Part shown: positions 55,901-62,889 of the stretch, one piece after another
Position numbering within the stretch: the first letter of the stretch is position 1
Layout of the letters: each line of letters begins with the position of its first letter
Assembly (NCBI RefSeq): GCF_019393635.1
Contig: NC_057863.1
Coordinates: 623,790,791-623,854,790 of the forward strand
Direction: 5' to 3'
DNA: 64,000 nucleotides
Origin: Dromiciops gliroides
Lineage: Eukaryota; Chordata; Mammalia; Microbiotheria; Microbiotheriidae
Translations under genes and position numbers: made by a program
Notes under the pieces: generated by a model
The model's database searches: none
The model's input: only the letters and a program-made list of their open reading frames with translations
What the model was told of the DNA's origin: nothing

Positions 55901-58900
55901 CTCAGGTCCTCCTGACTCCAGGGCCGGTGCTCTATCCACTGCTCCACCTAGCTGCCCCTCTGTATTTGTGTCTTAAGCATCTTTATCACTATTATAGTTC
56001 TTTATGATGGAACTCTTTCTTTTTTTCTTATTTTTCATTCTTCTGGCTTACTTCCTGACTTTGGACTTGTTATGTCTGGGCTCTGCCCACTTTTGGAGGG
56101 GAATTTCTGGCTGAGCATGGATCCTCTGGCTGCTTTCTTAGGGTGTTTGTTGTAGGATATTGATTCCAGGATTTCAGAAATGCTCAGCTTGGGGACCTGT
56201 GAGCTTTCAGTTGTTCCCACAGTGGTCTGTTATAGGTCAAAGTCTAATTGTTGTCCTTCTGGTCTGAGTTCTACAAGTTCCTGACCTGGGTTTGCATGTG
56301 AGCAACACACTTTCAGGCTCATCCCTGGTTGGAGTTTGAGCAGACTGCTGCTGGGTTCAGCTTCTGTCAGCCTGCTGGGAAGCTTTACTGGTTCAGAGAG
56401 CCAGAGCTGCAGTCTCCCTGGAGCTGTGTGTGCAGGATCCTGGAACTGAGATCCTGCTTTGTTCCCAGGGTCAGGGCCGCACAGCTGCTGCTCGCTTCTG
56501 AGCTCGCTCCTTGCTCAGCATACAGCCAAGGCCCATGAGTGCTCCACACCTGAAACCCCAACCCTAGGTGCTGGTCCTCTCCCCAGTCCTCACTGGATCT
56601 GTGATACAGAACCAGGTGGTGAGTGACAAAGCTACCTGTGCTGCAGCACCTATTCCCACCTCTTGCACAAGGTCAGACCACTCTGTGGGAGTCTACAATG
56701 TCTTGCTCTGGTGCACAGCCACAGTCCTCTTTTAATCTCCTATGCTGGAAGGTTCCTTGCTGCAGTTCCTGGTTAGAGCCTATCCCCAGTGTCCAAAGAT
56801 CTTTTTGTCTATCTCCCTATCCCAACCTGCACTAGAAAAATGGTTCATTATGAATTTTTTCCCTTGTAGTTCACAATCAGGACTCAATCTGTTACATTTT
56901 CAGTACATTTGGGGAGGAATTGTGGAGGTAGAACTTCTTCCTACTACTCTGATATCTTGACTCTGCCTCAGTAAACAAGCATTTCTTAAATGTCTGCTCT
57001 GTATCAGGTACTGCACTGGGAGACTAGAAGGATGTTGATGCCTTTGTTGGAAATAAGAAAGCTACAAGGGGTGGTGACAGATTGGATAGGGGGTTTGATA
57101 ATGTGTCTAGTTTGGGACATGGTTGAATTCGAGTTAACACCGGGACAGTCATTTTGAAATGTCCAAAAGGCGTTTGGTGAAGTAGGATTGAAACTCTGGG
57201 AGACACTGGGGCAGTTCTAAGCTATGAAAGCGATAAGATTTTTGGAACACCCTGTGTAGATCTGGGAGTCCACCTGCATAGATAAAAAATAATTAAATCC
57301 ATGGTAGCTGATTCAGACAAAGAAAAAAGGGAACAGAAGAGTGCCTGAGATAGAACCTTAGTACACACCCACAGGTAAAGAGTATGAATTGATTAATTGA
57401 TAAGCCAGGAAGATTGAAAGAATAGAGCACAGAGTCTAGAGTTAGGAAGACTCCTTTTCCCGATTTCAAATCTGGCCTCAGATACTCACTAGCTATGTGA
57501 CACTGGACAAGTCACTTCACCCTGTTTGCCTCAGTTTCCTCATCTGTAAAATGAGCTTAAGAAGGAAGTAGCAAACCACTCAAGGATCTCTGCCAAGAAA
57601 ACCCCAAATGGGGTCACAAAGAGCCAGCAACAACAAAAGTAAGAAGAGTAGGAAAGATCAGTGTCACAAAATGCCAGAGAAGAGAGGACGGTCAGTATCG
57701 TCAGATACATCAGATAGGTCGAGAAGGATGGCTTTCAGGCTTGGCAGTTAAGTAGTAACTTTGGAAAGAGCAATTTTGGTTGCATGATTGAATCTGAAGC
57801 AGTAGGGAATCCCAGAAGTGGAGACAGTGAGTGTAGATGGCATTTTCCAAGTGCCTGTAATTGTCATGCATCGAACTTGACCGAATGGAAGGGTCTAGTG
57901 AAAATTCCAAGTTTGGGGCTTGGGGAGACTGGGGAGTGTCTGAAGGCTGTCTATCAGTGCAAGAGTGGAGAGAGGGGATGCTGGAGGTTGTGAGCTATTG
58001 GAGAAGATGGGAAGGGTGGGAGCAAGAACACAGAGCTCACACACTGGTTGACAGAATTAAGATCCAAGAGCATCTTGCCAGATTGCAACAGTGAGTTGAA
58101 TCTCATAAGATTGAATAGGAACAAATGCAGGAGTATTACGTACTTGGGTTCAAAAATCCTCCTTTACAGATACAATGTGGAAGAGACATGGTTAGGTAAT
58201 AGTTTACCTGAGAAACTGGGGGATTTGGTGGACAGCAAACTCACTCTGAACTGGCAATGTGTCAAGAGTCATTGTGATCTTGGACTGTTGGCAGAGCTTC
58301 CAGGAGGAGGGGGGAGATGATAGCGTGCTGCCCTTTTGGATGTCTGCAGTAACACGCTCATTCTGAGCGCGTACCTTAGGGAGAATATTGCTGTTAGAAA
58401 CCACAGAGATGAGAACGGCCAGGATAGTGAAGGAGCAGAAACACATGCCCTCTGAGGATGGTTAGGACAAAGGAGTGGCAGACTCACTCCCCAAACCAGA
58501 TTAGCATTTAACAAAATAAATAAAACGACAATACAACATAAATATTGCTAATTTGTTGTTTTCTAAGCTCGCAGTGATCTAACCTCATGTGATATCAGTG
58601 GGAAGTATTTGGACTGGAGAAGAGAAGGCTGGTGGGGGTGAGAGGGGTTGGGGGAGTATGATACCTGTCTTCAAGTGCTTGAAGGGCTTTCAGTAATACT
58701 ACTAATTATTATTGTTATAACACTTGATAGCAGCATCCTGCTTTGAAGTTTGCATAGCACTTTATATACAATCCTGCATGTGAGCTCACAGCAACCCTTT
58801 TAGGTGGATTGGCTCAGCAAAATGTGATGGCTTGCCCATGGGCACACATCTGAGAAGCGTCTTAAGGTTTGAATGTAGGTCTTTCTCATTCTGAGTGCAG

Positions 58901-61900
58901 CCCTCCCCCGTTCTGTCCTATGGAAAGAGGATTAAAGAAGCAGAACGCTGGTTTTAGACTAACTCTAGCAAAAGGGCAAAATATGAGAGATTCAGGCTTA
59001 CTATAATGAGGAACTTTCTAGAAGCCATCCAGAAATGTTCTGCCCTGCCTTGGGAGTGATGGGTTCTGGGAGGGGTTGGAGGCACGCTGCTTAGACTTGT
59101 TAGAAGGGAAACTTTTCTGTAGGAGTAGCTAGACTGGCTGGCTGCTCAAGTCCCTTCCAAGTCTGCGATTCTGTTATTTCCTCAGAGTTCTTGGCCACGA
59201 TTGTTGTTTGGCTAGGTTACTCACCAAATTGAGACAAGCTCTTTAAAATGAACCCACAGCCGAGTCTCCATCTGGGACAGAATTCGCTCCACGTGCTTTT
59301 CATGGCTTTGATTTTGCTTTCCAGGTATTCCATGGTGCTGATATGGACATTGAATGGTTACAGAAAGACTTTGGACTGTATGTGGTGAACATGTTTGATA
59401 CGCACCAGGCAGCTCGCATTCTTAACCTTGGCAGGCATTCACTGGATCACTTACTGAAACTCTACTGCAATGTGGAAACAAACAAACAGTATCAGTTGGC
59501 CGACTGGAGGATACGGTATGTTTCCTGCTGGTGACTCCATTGCCTGGAATTTGGGTACCAAGATGCCTTTGTCTTTGGAGGAGTGGGTTTCTCTCTCTGT
59601 TTACAGCCTATAGGATTTATGAGGTGGATGTTCTCTGCCTGTTCTGTCAGGATTGCCATAAGCACAGAAGCAAAAGGGAATTTCAGAGGGCTGATGTGCA
59701 CTTATATGGACTGATGTGCACTTATATGGACTGATGTGCACTTATATGGACTGGATTTGTTACTCTGGGTAAGAGGAGAGAATGGGCAGGAAACAATTTT
59801 TAGTAACTCCTTAAAGGAGAATTGTAGTCATTATGTTTACCTGGATGCAGTTCTCTTTTCTTAGGCTTTAAACTCACATTTTTCTGATACCAATGTTGCA
59901 TGTATAATATGATTGATAGCAAAATGCAGGAGCTCTTTTGACTTTATACTTGGTGTTTAATAATGTGACTTAGCAATTGGATTTCCTTGAAGCTCATGTT
60001 CCCATTTTCCAGCAACTGGCCAAAACATTACAGTTCCCCCCATCATTTGTAAGCATCACTAAACAGCATGTCTCCTTGTTGGTAGTGACGGGGAAGTAAC
60101 CTAGGTCTTAATAAAATAATAATCCAATAAACCTGTTAGCAAAATAACAAAGGGAACAGTTCACATTTTTCAATACCGTGACAGCTCACAGAGCACTTTC
60201 TTCATCACAGCCCTGGGAGCTAGTGTTGTGTACAAGTCTTGTCCCTGTTTTCAGTGGAGGAAAGGGAGCCTCAGAGAAGCTTAAAGGCCAAGAGAAGTCT
60301 TGCTTCTGGACAAGTCGTTTACCTTCTCTCAGCCTCAGTTTCCTCATCTATAAAATGGGAATGGGAATACTTCTAGTTACCGATCACAGTGTTGTTCTGA
60401 GGATCAAAATAGATCATCAGAGGAGCATGGATGGAGGACCGGAAGGGACCTTTCAGGGCACCTGGTCCAGCCCTCTCATTTTCCAGATGGTGAAGCTGAA
60501 GCCCAGAGAAATTCCGAGATTTCATAGACTCAGGAACAAGGGTCCTTTGAGACCCTGTTATCCAAGAATTCCCCTCCCCGCCCCAAACACTCCCCAGCAG
60601 AACCTTCCACAAGTGGCCATCCATCCTGTGCTCAGGGACCTGCAGGGAGGAGGCCTCTACAGAGTTTTCAAGCCTCAGGTGACCTATGCAGTCTCCACTC
60701 ATTGCTCCTAGTTGTGTTCTTGAGGACCAAGCAGAACAAGTCTAATCTCTCATGTTCGAGACAGCCCTTCAGTTACCTGAAGACAACTTACTTCTCCCTC
60801 CAAGTCTCTTCTTCTCCGTGTTTAACATTCACAGTTCCTTTGACTGATTGTCAAATGGCAGGAACTCAAAAGATTGTAACCATCCAAGTGACCCTCCTCT
60901 AGACTCTCTCTAGCTTATCAAAGTTCTCCTTGAAACATAGTGTGCAGAACTAATATGGCCAGAAATATCCTTGTCTAGGGCCCCACATCAGTAATCGGTG
61001 GCAGAGCCATGGTTTAAATTGAGGTCGTCTTGATCAAGATCCAGCCTTCTTTTCGTGCCCCCTCTGCTTCCCTCTGTGTATAGTGTAGGTATTGTGGAAA
61101 CCAAACAGGCAGTTTGTATGTCTTCAAGGCCTCGGTCACCATATTATCACTGTGAGACACCCTCTTCACCCAGTTGCTAATCTGTGAATTATAGTAAAAA
61201 GGTGCTAAGTGAATAATGTATGTGTTGATTAAAGGTTTGTGCTTTAGGACCTGATGAGTATTGATTCATTCATCCAACAAATATTTTTTACATATACAAA
61301 CACTATGCCAGGTGGTGGTAGGAATAGTGGAGTTAGCTGCCACTAGAGGAAATCACTCAAACCTCCCTCGTTGTTTCTCTAGACCTTTACCTGAGGAAAT
61401 GTTTAACTATGCACGCCATGACACCCATTACCTCCTCTACATTTATGATAAGATGCGTTCAGACCTGTGGGAGCGAGCAAACGGGCAGCCAGCTCACTTG
61501 CAGGTGGTGTGGCAGCGGAGCAAGGACATTTGCCTCAAGGTAAGGCCTTGCCAGAGACCAAACAAAAGCCAGGGGAACGTGGGCATGGGGGAGCTCTCTG
61601 GTCATTTGTTTCTCAGGAAGGTTCTGTTCATTTCTCTTCTATTCTTTCAGGGAGCACAGATTTAGAGTTGGCCTCTTGAAGGCCAAAAATACATTGACTT
61701 ACCCATATCTGACTCTTTTTCCCACAACCCTTTGTAGAGGTTCATCAAACCGATTTTCACCGAAGATTCATACCTCGAGCTGTACAGAAAACAGAAGAAG
61801 CATCTCAATACCCAGCAGCTCACAGCCTTTCAGTTGCTCTATTCTTGGAGGGACAGAACAGCCCGGAGGGAGGATGAGAGTTATGGGTGAGACAGTGGTT

Positions 61901-62889
61901 GAACAAAAATTATTTTAATAATTTTTTTTTTAAGTGAGGCAATTGGGGTTAAGTGACTTGCCCAGGGTCACACAGCTAGTAAGTGTTAAGTGTCTGAGGC
62001 CGGATTTGAACCCAGGTCCTCCTGACTCCAGGGCTGGTGCTTTATCCACTGTGCCACCTAGCTGCCCCTATTTTAATACTTTTAACAAGGCCTAGCAGGC
62101 CTACTAGCAAAAGAAAGCTGGATTTACTGCCCAGATTTTGGATTGAGTCTTTTCCTGCGGAGTTACTGTTTTATTTATTTCATGACGTTTGTTAACTTTC
62201 ATGGCAAGATCTTTGTGGGCTCTGCCCCCCATCTTACTAAGCCTTCTTTGCTTTTTGTTGCAGCTATGTCCTGCCCAACCACATGATGCTGAAGATAGCT
62301 GAGGAGCTGCCCAAGTGAGTCTCTGTGCTGGCCAGATGGCAGTCACAGGGGTCCCATAGTCTTCAAAAGCCCATTCTCCTGATTGCTGGTCAGGGTTGTC
62401 CTTCTACTCAGAAACCTTTAGTACTAACTATGTCTCGATGAGTACTGAAAGTATAGGAATAGATACAAGGGAAGTTCTGCTCTCAAGAATCTTACAGTCT
62501 AAAAGGAAGGAAAGCTGTGCATGGGGGTGGGAAGGAAAGTAGGGAAAATTCATAGAGAACATAATAGCCCTTGGATTGGACTTCGAAGGGAAAGACTCAG
62601 GCTTCTCCTCTGCTAATCCGAAGTCAGTTAATACTGGCCAGAAGTCTGCTGATAAACCTTTGGCCTTTTGTGAAGCCATTGGACCTGACCTTGAACCTCC
62701 AGATCAGTCTTCTCATCTGAACATCTTTAAATGCTATGCTTTTTTGAAGATTAAGCTGACTTGTTGTTTGCCTTTAGGGAACCTCAGGGTATTATTGCTT
62801 GCTGCAACCCTGTACCTCCTCTCGTGCGGCAGCAAATCAATGAAATGCACCTTCTAATCCAGCAGGCCCGAGAAATGCCTCTGCTCAAG
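37861..62889 (+). CDS. EXOSC10: EXOSC10 nuclear exosome exoribonuclease (14 exons, 3' partial)
   Basis: Rrp6/PM-Scl-100, the distributive 3'-5' exoribonuclease of the nuclear RNA exosome, acting in nucleolus and nucleoplasm on rRNA, snoRNA and aberrant transcripts. Fourteen exons join into 586 codons in one frame. Order: N-terminal PMC2NT domain (about residues 42-135, which binds the C1D cofactor in the family), linker, DEDD-Y exonuclease (about 290-460), HRDC domain (about 505-586). Catalytic residues seen: D316 and E318 in FSVDLE, D374 in [11 protein letters not shown]439 and D443 in NYARHDTHY, equivalent to human D313, E315, D371, Y436 and D440. The human protein is about 885 residues, so about 300 C-terminal residues lie beyond the right edge. 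The start at 37861 is chosen for its Kozak context and its position within the CpG island. Confidence 0.98.
38464..38486 (+). repeat. (GCCCC)n in EXOSC10 intron 1
   Basis: Four to five GCCCC units in the CpG-rich stretch downstream of exon 1; each is a possible Sp1 site. Confidence 0.85.
38668..38735 (+). repeat. (TTCA)n/(TCCA)n microsatellite
   Basis: Interrupted run of attcattcatccattcattc type units, continuing into a (TC)n and ttcattc-rich segment. Confidence 0.85.
38899..39048 (-). mobile_element. Marsupial SINE with imperfect TSD
   Basis: Reverse copy in EXOSC10 intron 1. Flanks GAACCTCTAGTCCTTT and GAGCCTTTAGTCCTTT differ at two bases. Confidence 0.9.
39160..40110 (-). mobile_element. 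L2 LINE fragment, antisense
   Basis: tcaataaacatttaagtacc tgctatgtag is the reverse L2 3' end; later parts include gagttccaggcatgggggac. Confidence 0.7.
40390..40820 (-). mobile_element. Old L1 3' end fragment
   Basis: Minus-strand L1 3' sequence, more decayed (tttcaaagttgtttgtcttt acagtgttattatttt), similar to the stretch at 52760-52860. Confidence 0.65.
40820..40985 (-). mobile_element. Marsupial SINE (first of a four-copy cluster)
   Basis: Reverse copy. Flanking AGATGCCTTCATTTTC and AGATGCCATCATTTTC form an imperfect duplication. The target is an old L1 3' end. Confidence 0.9.
41035..41182 (-). mobile_element. Marsupial SINE (second of the cluster) with TSD
   Basis: Reverse copy; duplication ACATAATAGGCTTTT at about 41019-41034 and 41183-41197. 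Confidence 0.93.
41466..41634 (-). mobile_element. Marsupial SINE (third of the cluster) with TSD
   Basis: Reverse copy; duplication TAGAGTATCTG at 41455-41465 and 41635-41645. The right-hand duplicate is itself the target of the next SINE. Confidence 0.93.
41652..41799 (-). mobile_element. Marsupial SINE (fourth of the cluster), same target reused
   Basis: Reverse copy. Flanks TAGAGTATCTGTTTTTG (41635-41651) and TAGAATATCTGTTTTTG (41800-41816) give a 17-bp duplication with one mismatch, sharing the target with the preceding SINE. Confidence 0.93.
42590..42820 (+). mobile_element. Old tRNA-derived SINE next to the exon 2 acceptor
   Basis: Head gtggcaccacagtggctaga, then cctgagttcaaatccagcct and tttccttatctgtaaaa. 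The tail resembles MIR-type ends (gctttgcaaacctaaaagca). It runs to within about 20 nt of exon 2. Confidence 0.7.
42839..42975 (+). CDS. EXOSC10: EXOSC10 exon 2 (PMC2NT domain)
   Basis: Acceptor ...tttttctttccag, donor gtaaat. Reads [20 protein letters not shown] then [20 protein letters not shown] to LLQ and a split C codon. A decayed SINE ends about 20 nt upstream, so its tail abuts the pyrimidine tract. Confidence 0.96.
43540..44290 (-). mobile_element. L2 LINE fragment, antisense
   Basis: attgagcacctgctgcttac, cactggagatacacagattg and gaacatttgagaaagaaaga; same family and order as 39160-40110. Confidence 0.65.
44387..44510 (+). CDS. EXOSC10: EXOSC10 exon 3 (PMC2NT domain)
   Basis: Acceptor ...cttgttcccttag, donor gtgagt. 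Reads [20 protein letters not shown] to NDVILERV, closely matching human MSRVMQYHGCRSNIKDRSK. Confidence 0.97.
44742..45503 (-). mobile_element. 5'-truncated L1 insertion with TSD
   Basis: Bounded by a 14-bp duplication CAACCCAGGTCTCT (44728-44741 and 45504-45517) with a T-rich tail at the left. The minus strand encodes the ORF2 C-terminus including [21 protein letters not shown] relatively recent insertion in EXOSC10 intron 3. Confidence 0.92.
45940..47490 (+). mobile_element. L2 LINE, 3' half, sense
   Basis: The order matches L2: gcagtattccaaactgcttg, tctttctaaagcacaggcct, aggtctcagctaaagccccc and ttgggagcagggactggttt, ending near gcacacagcaagtattccat. Decayed. Confidence 0.75.
47528..47632 (+). 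CDS. EXOSC10: EXOSC10 exon 4
   Basis: Acceptor ...ttgactttag, donor gtgagg; 35 codons. Reads [20 protein letters not shown] to SSWNRK. Confidence 0.97.
47911..48076 (+). CDS. EXOSC10: EXOSC10 exon 5
   Basis: Acceptor ...tttttccttag, donor gtgagt. Reads [20 protein letters not shown] then [20 protein letters not shown] to NAQKPLAQ. A basic linker between PMC2NT and the exonuclease domain. Confidence 0.97.
48267..48378 (+). CDS. EXOSC10: EXOSC10 exon 6
   Basis: Acceptor ...ttggtctccag, donor gtaaga. Reads [20 protein letters not shown] to [10 protein letters not shown]. The [10 protein letters not shown] segment is one residue shorter than human (RRERPQDRPED), which accounts for the later +3 numbering offset. 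Confidence 0.97.
49198..49641 (-). mobile_element. Short L1 3' insertion with TSD
   Basis: Duplication ACACAAACTATT at 49186-49197 and 49642-49653; the body matches the 44742-45503 L1 over its 3' UTR. Truncated to about 440 bp. Confidence 0.9.
49961..50036 (+). CDS. EXOSC10: EXOSC10 exon 7
   Basis: Acceptor ...atccatccag, donor gttagt. Reads [25 protein letters not shown]. Confidence 0.97.
50090..50950 (-). mobile_element. L2 LINE fragment, antisense
   Basis: aatattcattgattaattcc with ctgactgtaaggagatcttc tagtag follow the reverse L2 layout. Confidence 0.55.
51111..51221 (+). CDS. EXOSC10: EXOSC10 exon 8 (first exonuclease motif)
   Basis: Acceptor ...cttggtctag, donor gtaatt; 37 codons. 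Reads [20 protein letters not shown] to CKEFSVDLE. The D and E of VDLE are the first two metal-binding residues (human D313, E315). Confidence 0.97.
51425..51568 (+). CDS. EXOSC10: EXOSC10 exon 9 (exonuclease)
   Basis: Acceptor ...gttggtttag, donor gtcagc; 48 codons. Reads [20 protein letters not shown] to FTDPAIVK. The donor gtcagc is weaker than the others but frame and homology support it. Confidence 0.97.
51760..51940 (+). repeat. Old tRNA-SINE (Ther/MIR type)
   Basis: ggctttggggtcagaagact, cctgcgtgaccttggacaag and aaaatgagagggtcaaacta. Typical of ancient therian SINEs. Confidence 0.6.
52449..52497 (-). mobile_element. Truncated marsupial SINE
   Basis: Only the 3' end is present on the minus strand (ggcaattggggttaagtgac to cacacagc), cut off where the HAL1-like 3' tail begins. 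Confidence 0.8.
52891..53414 (+). mobile_element. LTR-like insertion (possible solo LTR), unclassified
   Basis: About 520 bp that interrupts L1 sequence and is flanked by ATTATTT (52884-52890 and 53415-53421). It has CCAAT at 53206, a TATA-like catataatct at 53251 and AATAAA at 53341, in the order and rough spacing of a retroviral LTR. No coding potential. I do not recognise the family; a DNA element is also possible, since the ends share tTTGGAGAT-like inverted text. Confidence 0.45.
54094..54246 (-). mobile_element. Marsupial SINE inside the HAL1-like element
   Basis: Reverse copy with T17 tail. Flanking duplication is weak (cacactcctttt and cccactccctctttt). Confidence 0.9.
55810..55960 (-). 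mobile_element. Marsupial SINE inside the HAL1-like element
   Basis: Reverse full-length copy, in the 5' half of the HAL1-like element. No clear duplication seen by eye. Confidence 0.9.
56975..58330 (-). mobile_element. L2 LINE fragment, antisense
   Basis: aacaagcatttcttaaatgt ctgctctgtatcaggtactg is the reverse L2 3' end, directly abutting the 5' end of the HAL1-like element. It includes a Mar1-type SINE. Confidence 0.6.
57415..57640 (+). mobile_element. RTE-tailed SINE (Mar1 type)
   Basis: tRNA-like part with aagtcacttcaccctgtttg, followed by the RTE-like tail aaccccaaatggggtcacaa and cagcaacaacaaaa. Inserted in an L2 remnant. Confidence 0.8.
58690..58900 (-). repeat. MIR3-like fragment
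   Basis: tttgcatagcactttatata, cagcaacccttttaggtgga and gatggcttgcccatgggcac. Confidence 0.55.
59325..59515 (+). CDS. EXOSC10: EXOSC10 exon 10 (exonuclease, second motif)
   Basis: Acceptor ...ttgctttccag, donor gtatgt. Reads [20 protein letters not shown] then [20 protein letters not shown] to LADWRI. D374 in ADMDIEW equals the catalytic human D371. Lies after the 7.8-kb intron 9, which hosts a HAL1-like element. Confidence 0.97.
59691..59750 (+). repeat. Perfect 3 x 20 bp tandem repeat
   Basis: Three identical copies of ctgatgtgcacttatatgga, back to back, 175 bp after EXOSC10 exon 10. Confidence 0.97.
60400..60970 (-). mobile_element. CR1-type (L3-like) LINE fragment, antisense
   Basis: caagtggccatccatcctgt, attgctcctagttgtgttct and cctctagactctctctagct follow the order of reversed CR1 3' sequence familiar from amniotes. 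Confidence 0.6.
61383..61539 (+). CDS. EXOSC10: EXOSC10 exon 11 (exonuclease, third motif)
   Basis: Acceptor ...ttgtttctctag, donor gtaagg. Reads [20 protein letters not shown] to [15 protein letters not shown] supplies the DEDD-Y tyrosine and last Asp (human Y436, D440). Human has an Asp where this has the His before the catalytic Asp. Confidence 0.97.
61738..61886 (+). CDS. EXOSC10: EXOSC10 exon 12 (toward HRDC)
   Basis: Acceptor ...ccctttgtag, donor gtgaga. Reads [20 protein letters not shown] to RREDESYG, human KFIKPIFTDESYLEL. Confidence 0.97.
61921..62068 (-). mobile_element. Marsupial SINE with TSD
   Basis: Reverse copy starting 34 nt after the exon 12 donor; duplication TATTTTAATA at 61911-61920 and 62069-62078. 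Confidence 0.92.
62264..62314 (+). CDS. EXOSC10: EXOSC10 exon 13 (HRDC)
   Basis: Acceptor ...ttttgttgcag, donor gtgagt; 51 nt. Reads [16 protein letters not shown] with a split K codon. Confirmed by the frame of both neighbours and by identity to human. Confidence 0.97.
62778..62889 (+). CDS. EXOSC10: EXOSC10 exon 14 (HRDC)
   Basis: Acceptor ...ttgcctttag, donor gtagga. Reads [37 protein letters not shown]. Ends in phase 0; the next exon (human SEVAAG...) is not in the window. Confidence 0.97.

Larger units (their letters stand above)
52500..56970 (-). mobile_element. Nearly full-length HAL1-like element
   Basis: Minus strand. The 3' tail is at about 52500, L1 3' sequence runs through 53.4-54.0 kb, and an ORF1 remnant around 55310-55390 reads [11 protein letters not shown] after a frameshift. 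The 5' UTR-like part extends to 56970. There the minus strand begins tgaggcagagtcaagatatc agagtag, a decayed form of the L1 5' start (gccaagatggc). After removing the inserted SINEs (54094-54246, 55810-55960) and the 0.5-kb insert at 52891-53414, about 3.7 kb remains with no ORF2 reverse transcriptase seen. Inactive. Confidence 0.7.
51569..59324 (+). other. EXOSC10: EXOSC10 intron 9
   Basis: 7.8 kb, the largest intron seen. Holds an old SINE (51760-51940), a nearly full-length HAL1-like element (about 52500-56970, minus) carrying SINEs and an LTR-like insert, an L2 remnant (about 56975-58330, minus) with a Mar1-type SINE in it, and a MIR3-like stretch (58690-58900). Confidence 0.75.
59516..62777 (+). 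other. EXOSC10: EXOSC10 introns 10, 11, 12 and 13 (between listed exons)
   Basis: Intron 10 holds a perfect 3 x 20 bp tandem repeat (59691-59750), a CR1-like fragment (about 60400-60970) and an L2 fragment next to the exon 11 acceptor (61260-61330). Intron 12 holds one WSINE1-type SINE. Introns 11 and 13 show nothing recognisable. Confidence 0.65.

Noticed and set aside
56329..56835. Short Cys/Leu/Gln-rich open frames at 56.3-56.8 kb
   Set aside because: They fall in the 5' UTR-like part of the HAL1-like element, and on its antisense strand.
60178..60711. 177-codon + strand open frame in EXOSC10 intron 10
   Set aside because: Made of MIR-like and reversed CR1 sequence; no conserved domain.
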